Below are positions 24,342-33,636 of a DNA stretch of 64,000 nucleotides, one piece after another. Source of the DNA: CAMAVH01 sp036500145 (lineage in GTDB: Bacteria > Pseudomonadota > Alphaproteobacteria > SMXQ01); contig DASYCO010000048.1 of NCBI GenBank assembly GCA_036500145.1, positions 1 through 64,000 of the forward strand, given 5' to 3'. The position numbers and the translations under genes are program-made. The first letter of the stretch is position 1. Each line of letters starts with the position of its first letter. The notes under the pieces were generated by a model. It did not search any database. It saw nothing but the letters and a program-made list of their open reading frames with translations, and had not been told where the DNA came from.

Positions 24342-27300
24342 CTACTCCGCCGCGCTCTGGCGCAGGTCGAGCCGCTTCAGGCAGCGGTCGATCCACTGCG
24401 CCGTCAGCTTCTCCTGCGCTCGGTTCTGGCCGAGCCGCTCGCGCAAGGAGCGGAAGTCCACCACGTCGAGCGGCTGGTCCTGGTTGTAGCAGGTGAAGAC
24501 GACGTGCGTTTCGCCCGTGATGGGGTCGACGTGCGGCTGCAGGCACTGGGCGCAGATTTCCTTCATCATGCACTGCATCGGCGAGTTGATGCTGCCGAAG
24601 GCCTGATGGTCGGGCCTGAGGTAAGGCTTCAGCACCGTATGGCGCGCGCGGCCGACGGCCGCCATCATGCCGTCCGAGCCGATGGCGACGATGCGGTTCA
24701 CCGCGGCGAGGTCGATCGACGCGGGCCCGAGCTTGCCCGAGCCGTAGGCGACGATGGCCTCGACGATGTTGCCGACGAAGGTCTTGTCCTGGGCGCGGTC
24801 CGGCGCGAAGCCCGGGGCTTCGTCCGAACACCAGATCACCACGTCGGCCGCCGCCTCGATCTGCTCGACCTTGTAGCGGTCGATCAGCTTCTTGTAGCCG
24901 GCGAAGTAGAGCACCTTCGAGCCGGCGGCGCGGAACGCCTGGCCGATGGAGAACAGCACGGCGTTGCCGAGGCCGCCGCCGACCAGAAGCACGGTCTCGC
25001 CGGCCGGCGTCTCGGTCGCCGAGCCGGTCGGGCCCATGAGCACCACGGGCTCGCCGATCTTGAGCGACGCGCAGAGGTCGCTCGAGCCGCCCATCTCCAG
25101 CGCGATGACGGAGATCAGGCCCTTGTCGCGGTCGACCCAGGCGCCGGTCAGCGCCAGGCCTTCCATGTTCAGGATGGTGCCGTCGACGCGCGGCGCCAGG
25201 CTCTCGAAGTTCTGCAGGCGGTAGAACTGGCCCGGCTCGAAGTTGCGGGCGGCCAGCGGCGCATGAATCCCCACCTCGATGATCGTCGGCGTCAGGCGGT
25301 TGACGGCGTGGACCGTGGCGCGCAGGGCCTTGTTCATGTCGGCGACGAGGTCGGCCGGCGTCACGCCGGTCGGTGCGCGCTTGGCGAGCGTGCGGCTGAC
25401 GACGGGATAGCCCTGCTTGGCGCTGCCCATGGCCTTGACGACGTTGCCGGCGAAGGACGGATGCAGGTCGCCGAAGAAGCTGACGGCGCGGCCGTCGGGC
25501 TCGAAGGCGGTGAGCACGCGCACGGCGGAAGGCTTGGCGAGCTTCTCCGGCGTCGCCGGATTGCCGTCCTCGTCGAGGGCGCGGAAATACTTGCCGTCCA
25601 GCGTCATGTGGGCGGCATCTTCGCGCGCCAGCACGGTGTTGGGCTGGGTGCCGGCGGCGATCAGCACGCTGCGCGCCGGCAGCTGCACGGTCGTGCCCGA
25701 ATCCACCAGGCGGCCGTCGTCGCCCGCTTCCATGCGGGCGCAGGTGATGGCGCGCGCATGGCCGAAGTCGTCGACCTCGATCTCCACCGGGCTCAGGCCC
25801 TCGGCGAAGTCGATGCCCTCTTCCATCGCCTTCTCCACTTCTTCGTGGTTCAGCGTGTAGCTCGGGCTGTCGGTCATCCAGCGGCGATAGGCGAGCGTGG
25901 CACCGCCCCAGGAGCGCAGCAGCCTGATCAGGTTGGCTTCGCGGCCTTCCTTCGCAGCGAGCTCGCGCTCGGCGCGGATGGCGCGGGCATGGCCGATGAA
26001 CTCGTCGGCGATGATGGTGTCTTCCGGGTTCCAGGCCGCGCGCACCTTCGCCTCGCCGCGTTCGGCGACCAGCGTCTCGTAGCGCATCAGGAACTTCTCG
26101 ACCTGCACCGGATAGTAGGCGAGCGATTCAGTCGCCGTGTCGATGGCGGTCAGGCCGCCGCCGATGACGACGACCGGCAACCGAACTTGAAGATTGGCGA
26201 GCGAGCCCGGCTTGGCGGCACCCGTGAGCTGCAGGCCCATCAGGAAATCGGAGGCCTGGCGCACGCCGCGCGCCAAGGCGTTCGGCATCTCGATGAAGGT
26301 CGGGCGGCCGGCGCCGGCGCAGAGCGCGATATGGTCGAAGCCGCGCGCGAAGGCGGAGTCCACGGTCAGCGTGCCGCCGAAGCGCACGCCGCCGAACATG
26401 GCGAAGCTGGCGCGGCGCTCGAGCAGCAGGCGCACGATCTTGAGGAAGTTCTTGTCCCAGCGCACGGTGATGCCGTATTCGGCGACGCCGCCGAAGCCGG
26501 CCATGGCGCGGTCGCCGAGCGGTTCGGTCAATTCGGCGATGTCGCGGATCGGCTTGAAGGGCACGCGCGAGCCGTCGAGCGCCACGCCGGAGATGCCGTC
26601 GGGCAGCGGCTCGATCTTCAGGCCGTCGACGGCGACGACCGTGTGGCCATCGTTCATCAGGTGATGCGCGAGCGTGTAGCCGGCGGGGCCGAGGCCGACG
26701 ACCAGCACCTTGTAGCCCGCGTCGGGCTTGGGAAGCGGGCGGCGAACGTTCAGCGGATTCCAGCGCGTCAGCAGGCTGTAGAGCTCGAAGCCCCAGGGCA
26801 GCGCCAGCACGTCCTTGAGGGTGCGCGTCTCGACCTGCGGGATGTTGACCGGCTCCTGCTTCTGGTAGATGCAGGACTTCATGCAGTCGTTGCAGATGCG
26901 ATGGCCGGTGCCGGCCGTCATGGGGTTGTCGATGACGACGACCGCGAGCGCGCCGAGCGTGTGGCCCGACGACTTCAGCTGGTTCATCTCGGAGATCTTC
27001 TCTTCGAGCGGACAGCCGGCCAGCGTGACGCCGAAGGGGCTCTTCTGGTAGGCGCCGGTCTTGCGGTCCTTCAGGCCCTTCGAGCAGGAATCCTTGCCCT
27101 GGTTGTGGCAGAAGATGCAGTAGTTGGCCTGGTCGAGCGCGCCCTTCAGGTCCATGCCGGCGTCGGTGAGCGCGAAGCCCTCGCGCTGGCGCCAGTGGTG
27201 GGGCGACAGGCGGATCATGGTCACGCCGTCGCGCTGCTCGGTCTCGACCGGCACGAGATGCTGGAAATCGAGCTTCTTCGGCGCCTTGAACAGCACGCCG

Positions 27301-27857
27301 TCCTTGAAGCGGGCCTGGCCGGCCTCATGCAGCGTCGCCCAGGCGGCGAAGGCCTCGGCGAGGTCGAGGGCGTCCTTGTTGGCGGCCTCGTCCTTCAGCC
27401 AGTCCTGCACGGCGGCGGAGAAACTCTCTTCCGTGACGGGCGCGCCGAGCTTAGCGACCAGCGCCGCCTCGATGGGCGCCACGTCGAGCGCCGCCAGTTC
27501 GTCGGGCTTGAAGCGCTTCACGGCGCGGCGCTGCACGAACAGGCGCTTGGTCTCGTAGACCGGCGCAAGGGCGTCGTGCTTCGCGGCGAGCGCCCGCAGG
27601 TCGTCGGAAATGCCGAATAGGCCGCCGAGGAAATCCTCCAGGTGCGGCGCGACGTCGATCAGCAGGGCCGATTCGTCCTTGGCCTCGAGCGTCTCGGGCG
27701 TCGCGCGCGCCGCCATCAGGCGATTGAACAGCTCGACGTCCGCGCTCTGCAGATAGGCGACGAAAGCGGCGTCGAGCTTGACCAAGCCGCGGCGCGCATA
27801 GAGGTCGGCGAAGGAGAGGCCGTGGGCGAGCGTCAGGGATGCGGCGGACTGGGTCAT
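24342..27857 (-). CDS. Large fused iron-sulfur flavoprotein (GltD-like plus PyrK-like; Nfn-like layout)
   Basis: A 1171-residue multidomain oxidoreductase. Residues 1-230 are unassigned and helical. Cysteine sets follow: YCIFCHNQGKDSC near 245-257, then GCP near 280, and RICNDCMKSC near 320-329, resembling the Fe-S region of the glutamate synthase beta subunit. A GltD-like double Rossmann part follows (VVGLGPAG near 387, VVIGGGLTAID near 562). The C-terminal 300 residues resemble the PyrK/NfnA ferredoxin-reductase type (FEPGQFYRLQNFE; LLVGGGLGNAVLF), with a [2Fe-2S] set C-x4-C-x2-C...C near 1092-1113. GltD-like plus PyrK-like is the composition of NfnAB transhydrogenase, here in one chain. 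The gene lies 105 bases after the nitrite/sulfite reductase and may supply its electrons. Exact chemistry is uncertain. Confidence 0.8.
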   Translation of the reverse strand: MTQSAASLTLAHGLSFADLYARRGLVKLDAAFVAYLQSADVELFNRLMAARATPETLEAKDESALLIDVAPHLEDFLGGLFGISDDLRALAAKHDALAPVYETKRLFVQRRAVKRFKPDELAALDVAPIEAALVAKLGAPVTEESFSAAVQDWLKDEAANKDALDLAEAFAAWATLHEAGQARFKDGVLFKAPKKLDFQHLVPVETEQRDGVTMIRLSPHHWRQREGFALTDAGMDLKGALDQANYCIFCHNQGKDSCSKGLKDRKTGAYQKSPFGVTLAGCPLEEKISEMNQLKSSGHTLGALAVVVIDNPMTAGTGHRICNDCMKSCIYQKQEPVNIPQVETRTLKDVLALPWGFELYSLLTRWNPLNVRRPLPKPDAGYKVLVVGLGPAGYTLAHHLMNDGHTVVAVDGLKIEPLPDGISGVALDGSRVPFKPIRDIAELTEPLGDRAMAGFGGVAEYGITVRWDKNFLKIVRLLLERRASFAMFGGVRFGGTLTVDSAFARGFDHIALCAGAGRPTFIEMPNALARGVRQASDFLMGLQLTGAAKPGSLANLQVRLPVVVIGGGLTAIDTATESLAYYPVQVEKFLMRYETLVAERGEAKVRAAWNPEDTIIADEFIGHARAIRAERELAAKEGREANLIRLLRSWGGATLAYRRWMTDSPSYTLNHEEVEKAMEEGIDFAEGLSPVEIEVDDFGHARAITCARMEAGDDGRLVDSGTTVQLPARSVLIAAGTQPNTVLAREDAAHMTLDGKYFRALDEDGNPATPEKLAKPSAVRVLTAFEPDGRAVSFFGDLHPSFAGNVVKAMGSAKQGYPVVSRTLAKRAPTGVTPADLVADMNKALRATVHAVNRLTPTIIEVGIHAPLAARNFEPGQFYRLQNFESLAPRVDGTILNMEGLALTGAWVDRDKGLISVIALEMGGSSDLCASLKIGEPVVLMGPTGSATETPAGETVLLVGGGLGNAVLFSIGQAFRAAGSKVLYFAGYKKLIDRYKVEQIEAAADVVIWCSDEAPGFAPDRAQDKTFVGNIVEAIVAYGSGKLGPASIDLAAVNRIVAIGSDGMMAAVGRARHTVLKPYLRPDHQAFGSINSPMQCMMKEICAQCLQPHVDPITGETHVVFTCYNQDQPLDVVDFRSLRERLGQNRAQEKLTAQWIDRCLKRLDLRQSAAE

Positions 27858-27962
27858 GGCAAGCGCTTATCTGAAAGAACGGGCGCGCCGGCCTGACCGA
27901 CGCGCCCTGACAGTACATATAGGACCGAACGAAGCCTAAAACGACCTCGCCCGCAACGGGGC

Positions 27963-30131
27963 TTACTGCCCCTTGATCATGTCCAGGACCGACGAGCCGG
28001 CCGAGTCGTCGAGGCCCGAGCCGAAGCCCGCGAAGGCGGCGGCGGCCACCGGCCGGGCGATGACGTCCTCGACGGTGTCCTGCCACAGGGCCAAGGCCTC
28101 GCGCTGGGCGTCGAGCTGGCCGTCAGCATTCACAGCCTGGGAGCGGGTCGCCAGGTAGCGGTCGAGCGTCTCGATCACCTCCGTATCGCCGAAGTAGGCG
28201 GTGCGCACGGTGCTGATCACCGTCTCCTCGCTGTCGTCCTCGGCGCCCGGCATCATGGCACGGATGCGCAGGCGCTGGGCCGAGTAGCGGAAGCCGAGGT
28301 CGGCGGCGGCGCGGGCCTGGTCGGCGAAGCCGGCGGCGAGCGCGCGGTCCGTCGAGATCAGCGCGTCGTCGGCCAGATCCTTCTGCACGTCGTCGTCCGC
28401 CGTGGCGACGGCGCATTCGGCCGTGCGGCCGGCCGGCGGGGAGAATTCCCAGTCTTCGCCGAAGTCGAAGAACAGGCCTTCGTTCGCCGGATCGACTTCC
28501 TTCTCGACCGGCTCGATCAGCTTGCGGATGCCGTCCTTGCCGAGGCGCAGCGACCAGTCGCGCACCGACTCGTCGCCCTGCTTGCCTGCGGCGTAGCCGT
28601 CCATCAGCAGTTCGAGGGCGCGCTTGGCCAGACGCGCCGGCACGACCGGGCCCAGCAGGGCGAGATGGCCGTTCTTGCGCTCTTCGCCGCCGACGTAGAT
28701 CTGGTAGTGCGGCGCGTTGCGCGCGCCGATCTTCTTGCCCATGCCGCGGAAGCCGAAGTCCGCCACGTGGTGCAGGCCGCAGCCGTTCTGGCAGCCGGAG
28801 ATCTTGATGTTGACGTTCGGCTTGGCCTTGTAGTTCGTGGCCAGCTCCTGCACTTCGAGGCCGAAGGTCTGCGAAGTCGTGATGCCGATGCCGCAGGTCG
28901 TCGTGCCGGGGCAGGCGACCACGTTGGGCACGTCGCCCGGATGGTTCTCGACGCCGAAGCCCATGGCGCGCACGGCGGCCACGACCTTGCCGACGGCGCC
29001 CTTCTCCAGGCCGACGATGACGATGTTCTGCTCGCGCGTGGTGCGCAGGCCGCTGGAGCCGTTGCTCTTGGCGATGTCGACGAACTTGTCCAGCTCGTCG
29101 GACGAGAACAGGCCGAGCTCCGCCTTCACGACCACGGCGGTCTTGCCGTCATGCTGCTGGACGATGCCGCCCGGCGAGACCGGCTCGGGCGCGTTCTCGC
29201 CCTGGCGCCATTCGAGCGCCTGCCAGGGGCGCTGCGGCATGGTCCGCGTGCGGGCGAACTCTTCCTCGTACAGCGCGCGGAACTTCTCGGCCCCGAAGCG
29301 CTTGTTGACGAACTTGATGCGCGCCTGGTTGCGGTTGCGCCGGTTGGAATAGCGGTGATGGATGCGCACCAGCGCCTCGACGACCGCCGGCAGATCCTTC
29401 TCTTCGACGAAGTCCGCGACAAGCGACGCCGGAATGGCGATGCCGCCCGTGCCGCCGCCGGCATAGGCCTTGAAGCCCGGCTTGCCCGACGCGTCGCGCA
29501 CGGCGACGAGGCCGAGATCGTGGATCGACGACGAGGCGCAGTCGGTCTCGCAGCCGGACACGGTGATCTTGAACTTGCGCGGCATGTGCTGGACGAGCGG
29601 ATGGCGAATCCAGCTCAAGGCGAGCTGGTCGGCGACCTTGCCGGCGTCGACATGCTCGCGCGGGCAGATGCCGGCGAGCTGGCAGGAGGTCATGTTGCGC
29701 AGCGTGTTGCCGCAGGCCTCGCGCGTGGTCAGGCCGCGCTCGTAGAGGAACTGCAGCAGGTCGGGCGCCTCGTCCGGCTTGATGAAGTAGATCTGCAGGT
29801 CCTGGCGCGTCGAGACGTGGATCTTCGCGCCGCCGAACTTACGGTTCGCCTCGGCGACGACGTTGGCCCATTCGAAGGGCAGCAGCCCGCCGGGCACCTT
29901 GATGCGCAGCATGTGGACGTTCGGCTGCAGCTGGCCGTAGAGGCCGAAGCGCAGGCGGAAGCCCTGCCACTTGGTCGCGTCCCATTCGCCGGACTTCACC
30001 TTGGCATAGGCGGCGCGAAACTCGTCGGCGTCGGAGACGCTCGCCAGAGGTTCGCTGCCATTCACTTCGTCGATAGGCGGCGGGGTTTGCCGGCCGCGCA
30101 CTTGGCGGGCCAGATCGAAAGTCTCGGACAT
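27963..30131 (-). CDS. Nitrite/sulfite reductase (siroheme, [4Fe-4S])
   Basis: A 722-residue member of the siroheme nitrite/sulfite reductase family, catalysing six-electron reduction of nitrite or sulfite in the cytosol. It has the usual internal repeat of ferredoxin-like and siroheme-binding halves. The second half has the standard cluster motif CPGTTTC (near 405-411) and SGCQNGC (near 443-448). The first half also keeps a complete set, CQLAGIC (near 150) and SGCETDC (near 193). In CysI-type enzymes the first half normally lacks these. The ATG at 30131 follows AGGAGA. A good promoter is at 30179-30206. Sequence alone does not decide between sulfite and nitrite. Confidence 0.87.
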   Translation of the reverse strand: MSETFDLARQVRGRQTPPPIDEVNGSEPLASVSDADEFRAAYAKVKSGEWDATKWQGFRLRFGLYGQLQPNVHMLRIKVPGGLLPFEWANVVAEANRKFGGAKIHVSTRQDLQIYFIKPDEAPDLLQFLYERGLTTREACGNTLRNMTSCQLAGICPREHVDAGKVADQLALSWIRHPLVQHMPRKFKITVSGCETDCASSSIHDLGLVAVRDASGKPGFKAYAGGGTGGIAIPASLVADFVEEKDLPAVVEALVRIHHRYSNRRNRNQARIKFVNKRFGAEKFRALYEEEFARTRTMPQRPWQALEWRQGENAPEPVSPGGIVQQHDGKTAVVVKAELGLFSSDELDKFVDIAKSNGSSGLRTTREQNIVIVGLEKGAVGKVVAAVRAMGFGVENHPGDVPNVVACPGTTTCGIGITTSQTFGLEVQELATNYKAKPNVNIKISGCQNGCGLHHVADFGFRGMGKKIGARNAPHYQIYVGGEERKNGHLALLGPVVPARLAKRALELLMDGYAAGKQGDESVRDWSLRLGKDGIRKLIEPVEKEVDPANEGLFFDFGEDWEFSPPAGRTAECAVATADDDVQKDLADDALISTDRALAAGFADQARAAADLGFRYSAQRLRIRAMMPGAEDDSEETVISTVRTAYFGDTEVIETLDRYLATRSQAVNADGQLDAQREALALWQDTVEDVIARPVAAAAFAGFGSGLDDSAGSSVLDMIKGQ

Positions 30132-30178
30132 GTGGAATCTCCTGCGCCCCCGGGTGAAGGGGCGGTCAACTGGCGCGC

Positions 30179-30206
30179 ATTATGACCAGCGGAAGTCCAA
30201 AGTCAA
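30179..30206 (-). promoter_or_regulatory. Sigma-70 promoter with AT-rich upstream region, nitrite/sulfite reductase
   Basis: Minus strand: TTGACT (30201-30206), a 16-base spacer and CATAAT (30179-30184), 48 bases before the start codon. Bases 30215-30262, just upstream of the -35, are strikingly AT-rich for this GC-rich DNA. They could be an UP element or an activator site, for example for a CysB- or Cbl-like regulator. Confidence 0.65.
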
Positions 30207-30408
30207 CAATCTGGCTTGTGAAATAGAAAATAATACATTTTATAGATGTGAATATTGTCGCAAGCCCTGGCTGTCCTGAGCTTTCCCCTCGGTTCGCCTC
30301 GCTTTCCCTAGGCCTGTAACGCCTTGGCGAGGCTCGCATCCAGGCCTTGCGTCGCAGGGCTCAGGCGCGCCATATCTGCCCCGCCAGCCAGCCCCTTCCC
30401 CCGTTCAG

Positions 30409-31503
30409 GTGCCTGCCGTGTCCGCCACCCTGTCCTCTTCCACCACCGCCGTCGCCCGCCCCTCCACTCCCGACCGCATGGTCGGCTGGTGGCTGACCAT
30501 CTGCGCCCTGATGATCTTCGTCATGGTGGTCATCGGCGGCGTCACGCGGCTGACCGAATCGGGCCTCTCCATCGTCGAATGGCAGCCCCTGTTCGGCGCC
30601 CTGCCGCCGATCACCACCGCCGACTGGCAAGAGCTCTTCGCCAAGTACCAGCAGTTCCCCGAATACCAGAAGGTGAACTTCGGCATGACGCTGGCCGACT
30701 TCAAAGGCATCTTCTGGCTCGAATACATCCATCGCCTGTGGGGCCGTCTGATCGGCCTCGCCTTCGCGATCCCGGCCCTCGTCTTCCTCTTCAAGGGCTG
30801 GCTGCGCGGACCTTTGCGCTGGCAGGTGCCGGCGCTCTTCGTCCTCGGCGGCGCGCAAGGCGCGCTCGGCTGGTTCATGGTCGAGAGCGGCCTGGTGAAC
30901 GACCCGCGCGTCAGCGCCTACCGCCTCACCGCCCACCTGCTGCTGGCGCTGTCGCTCTACGGCTGGCTGCTGTGGCTCGGCCTCGGCCGCATCCGCCCGA
31001 ACGACGGCTGGTCCGTCGCTGAAGGGGGAACCTCGCCGACGGCGCGCCGCCTGCGCGGCCTGTCGCATCCGCTGGCGCTGCTCGTCGTGCTCACCATCTG
31101 CAGCGGCGGCTTCGTCGCCGGCACCGACGCCGGTTTCACCTACAACACCTTCCCGCTGATGGATGGCCGCTTCGTGCCCGAGGGCTACGCGATGCTCTCG
31201 CCCTTCTGGCACAACGTCTTCGAGAACATCCCCTCGGTGCAGTTCAACCACCGCTGGCTCGCCGTCAGCACTGCGCTCTGCGTCATCGCCTTCGCGCTCT
31301 ACGCCCAGAGCAAGGCCATTCCCGCCTCGGCGCGCATTGCCACCGGCGCGCTGCTCGCCATGGCGCTGATCCAGCCGACCCTCGGCATCGCCACCCTGCT
31401 GACCGTCGTCGACACGCCGATCGCGGCGCTGCACCAGGCCGGCGCCGTGGTGCTGCTGTCGCTCGTGCTGTGGACCATGCGCTGCCTCAAGCGGCGCGCC
31501 TGA
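30409..31503 (+). CDS. ctaA: Heme A synthase (COX15/CtaA family)
   Basis: A 364-residue polytopic membrane enzyme that oxidises the C8 methyl of heme O to make heme A for aa3-type cytochrome c oxidase. About eight membrane segments are seen. The heme-ligand histidines occur in the expected places: YIHRLWGR, LTAHLLLAL, FNHRWLAV and LHQAGAVV. The conserved entry GGVTRLTESGLSIVEW is also present. The start is uncertain: GTG 30409 or 30418, with ATG 30478 (MVGWWLTIC) possible but close to the first helix. It has no visible oxidase neighbours and does not belong to the downstream catabolic genes. Confidence 0.92.
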   Translation: MPAVSATLSSSTTAVARPSTPDRMVGWWLTICALMIFVMVVIGGVTRLTESGLSIVEWQPLFGALPPITTADWQELFAKYQQFPEYQKVNFGMTLADFKGIFWLEYIHRLWGRLIGLAFAIPALVFLFKGWLRGPLRWQVPALFVLGGAQGALGWFMVESGLVNDPRVSAYRLTAHLLLALSLYGWLLWLGLGRIRPNDGWSVAEGGTSPTARRLRGLSHPLALLVVLTICSGGFVAGTDAGFTYNTFPLMDGRFVPEGYAMLSPFWHNVFENIPSVQFNHRWLAVSTALCVIAFALYAQSKAIPASARIATGALLAMALIQPTLGIATLLTVVDTPIAALHQAGAVVLLSLVLWTMRCLKRRA

Positions 31504-31557
31504 GGGTTCCGCCGCCCGGGCCGCGTCTGCCGAGACTTGCTCCCGGCAATTTAATTT

Positions 31558-31566
31558 GATATCTAA
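31558..31566 (+). promoter_or_regulatory. Half-operator GATATCTAA upstream of the Rieske oxygenase alpha gene
   Basis: The 9-base sequence is identical to one arm of the palindrome at 39905-39925 and is likewise preceded by an A/T-rich CAATT-type stretch. It lies about 175 bases before the oxygenase start. It is proposed as a shared regulator site on the basis of sequence identity only. Confidence 0.45.
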
Positions 31567-31741
31567 GCTTTGTCTGGGAAACGAACATAATCGGATGCCT
31601 ATCGACGGGAGCGAACTCCCGCGCCGGCGTCCATGAGGCCAAGTGACGCGACGCCCTGACGGGCGCGCGGCACAGTCGTTTTCCGGGCGTTCGCCGGCCA
31701 TGCCGGCATCATTCTGGTTTTGGCAGCAGGGACCCTTGCCC

Positions 31742-32995
31742 ATGGCGACCGCAGTGACGACCGACACTCCGCTCAACCTGACCTGGCCCAAGGAAGGCCC
31801 CTCGCGGGTGCCCTACTGGGTCTATTCCTCGCCGGAGATCTACAGGCGCGAGCAGGAGCTGGTGTTCGGCGGCTCGAGCTACAACTACATCGGGCTCGAG
31901 TGCGAAATCCCCAACTCGGGCGACTTCCGCCAGACCAAGGTCGGCGACAAGCCGGTGATCTTCATGCGCGACGAGGACGGCGTGGTGCATGTCGTCGTCA
32001 ACCGCTGCGCGCACCGCGGCGTGCAGTTCTGCTACGACATGCACGGCACGGACAAGAAGGAATTCATCTGCCCGTACCACCAGTGGACCTACAACCTGAA
32101 GGGCGAGACCACCGCCGTGCCCTTCCGCCGCGGCCTGCAGAAACAGGGCGGCATGCCCGCCGACTTCGACATGAAGGCGAACGGCCTGCAGAAGCTCAAG
32201 GTGGCGACGCGCCACGGCGTGATCTTCGCCAGCTTCGACCACGGCATGCCTTCGTTCGAGGACTACATCGGCCCCAAGATGGTCGGCTGGTACGACCGCG
32301 TGTTCAGCGGGCGCCCGCTCAAGGTGCTGGGCTACCAGCGCCAGCGCATCCGCTGCAACTGGAAGCTCGTGTTCGAGAACATCAAGGACCCCTACCACGC
32401 CTCCCTGCTGCACGTGTTCCTGGTGTCCTTCAGCCTGTTCCGCGCCGACAATCCCTCGAAGGTGCAGATGGACGAACGGCTCGGCCTGCATTCCGTGCTG
32501 GTGTCGCAGCGCGGCGAGAAGAAGGCCGACGACACGACCTCCGACATGCGCCAGAACCAGGCGCACTTCACGCTGGCCAACCCGCTGATGCTGCAGCCGG
32601 AGAAGGAATTCCCCGGCGAGGCCACCGTGGTGATGCAGACGATCTGGCCGAACCTGATGGTGCAGCAGCAGTCGAACACGCTGGCCATGCGCCAGATCCA
32701 CCTCGTCGGCCCGGAGGAGTTCGAGCTGCACTGGACCTACTTCGGCTTCGCCGACGAGTCCGAGGAGATGACGCACAAGCGCCTGCGCCAGGCCAACCTG
32801 ATGGGCCCGGCCGGCTACGTCTCCGCCGACGATTCCGAGGTGATGGAGGCGATCCAGGCCGGCATCACGAAATACGCCGGCGCCGGCGCCGTCGTCGAGA
32901 TGGGCGGCCGCGACGTCGAGGACACCGAGCACATGGTGACCGAATCGGCGATCCGCGCCTTCTACGACGGCTACCGCAAGGTCATGGGCCTCTAG
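31742..32995 (+). CDS. Rieske aromatic ring-hydroxylating oxygenase, alpha subunit
   Basis: A 417-residue catalytic subunit of a Rieske non-heme iron oxygenase. The Rieske [2Fe-2S] motif is C89-x-H91 (NRCAHRG) and C110-x2-H113 (CPYHQW). The mononuclear iron site is in ENIKDPYHASLLH (Asp-x2-His-x4-His). Size and the paired small beta subunit resemble salicylate-5-hydroxylase/anthranilate-type enzymes acting on aromatic acids; the substrate is unknown. The ATG at 31742 begins the conserved frame, although the frame stays open upstream. The beta gene follows after 20 bases. The ferredoxin (39471) and reductase (42121) probably complete the electron chain. The GATATCTAA site lies upstream. Confidence 0.9.
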   Translation: MATAVTTDTPLNLTWPKEGPSRVPYWVYSSPEIYRREQELVFGGSSYNYIGLECEIPNSGDFRQTKVGDKPVIFMRDEDGVVHVVVNRCAHRGVQFCYDMHGTDKKEFICPYHQWTYNLKGETTAVPFRRGLQKQGGMPADFDMKANGLQKLKVATRHGVIFASFDHGMPSFEDYIGPKMVGWYDRVFSGRPLKVLGYQRQRIRCNWKLVFENIKDPYHASLLHVFLVSFSLFRADNPSKVQMDERLGLHSVLVSQRGEKKADDTTSDMRQNQAHFTLANPLMLQPEKEFPGEATVVMQTIWPNLMVQQQSNTLAMRQIHLVGPEEFELHWTYFGFADESEEMTHKRLRQANLMGPAGYVSADDSEVMEAIQAGITKYAGAGAVVEMGGRDVEDTEHMVTESAIRAFYDGYRKVMGL

Positions 32996-33015
32996 GCCCG
33001 GAGCGAGGGAAAGAC

Positions 33016-33516
33016 ATGAACATGACGACCAAGCCCCGCGCCGCCGAATTCGCCGCGCTCCGCGCCGAGATCGAAGAATTCAACACCGCCTACGCCGACT
33101 GCCTCGACGACGGCGACATCCACGAGTGGAAAGACTTCTTCACGGCGGACTGCGTCTACAAGGTGCTGCCGCGCGAGAACCACGAGCAGAACCTACCGCT
33201 GGCGGTGATCTACGCGGAGGGCCATGGCGGCCTGGTCGACCGCGTCGTCGGCGTCACCAAGACGACCGTGTTCCGCAAGCGCTACCTGCGCCACTTCATC
33301 ACCAACACGCGCATCCGCACGGCGAACGGCGACGACGTGCACGCGGAGGCGAACTACCTGGTGCTGGAAACGCTGCCCGGCGAATACACCAAGATCCTCA
33401 ACGCCGGCCGCTACCTCGACCATTTCGTGCGCGAGAAGGGCGAGCTGAAGCTCAAGCAGCGGCTCTGCGTCTACGATTCGGAAATGGTCCCCGCCACCAT
33501 CGTCTACCCGATCTAA
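33016..33516 (+). CDS. Ring-hydroxylating oxygenase, beta subunit
   Basis: A 166-residue small subunit of the SnoaL/NTF2-like fold found in alpha3beta3 Rieske oxygenases, with a structural role. Typical segments are EIEEFNTAYADCLDDGDIHEWKDFFTADC, TRIRTANGDDVHAEANYLVLET and LKLKQRLCVYDSEMVPATIVYPI. The ATG at 33016 follows GAGGGAAAG. It sits directly after the alpha gene and is followed by a strong terminator at 33587-33610, so alpha and beta form a two-gene unit. Confidence 0.9.
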   Translation: MNMTTKPRAAEFAALRAEIEEFNTAYADCLDDGDIHEWKDFFTADCVYKVLPRENHEQNLPLAVIYAEGHGGLVDRVVGVTKTTVFRKRYLRHFITNTRIRTANGDDVHAEANYLVLETLPGEYTKILNAGRYLDHFVREKGELKLKQRLCVYDSEMVPATIVYPI

Positions 33517-33586
33517 TGCGATCTCCGGTCGCACGGCCGATCTGACGCGACCTCGGCCGCAGGGCCGTCTGACGCTCCATGAAAAA

Positions 33587-33612
33587 GCCCGGCGGATCGC
33601 TCCGCCGGGCTC
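33587..33612. terminator. Rho-independent terminator, copy 1
   Basis: A near-perfect palindrome of 24 bases (33587-33610) with A5 before it and T-rich sequence after. Its core is the same as in the hairpin at 35123-35148. It lies between the convergent oxygenase beta and EAL genes. Confidence 0.8.
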
Positions 33613-33636
33613 TTCTTCCGACCGCAAACCGGGGGG

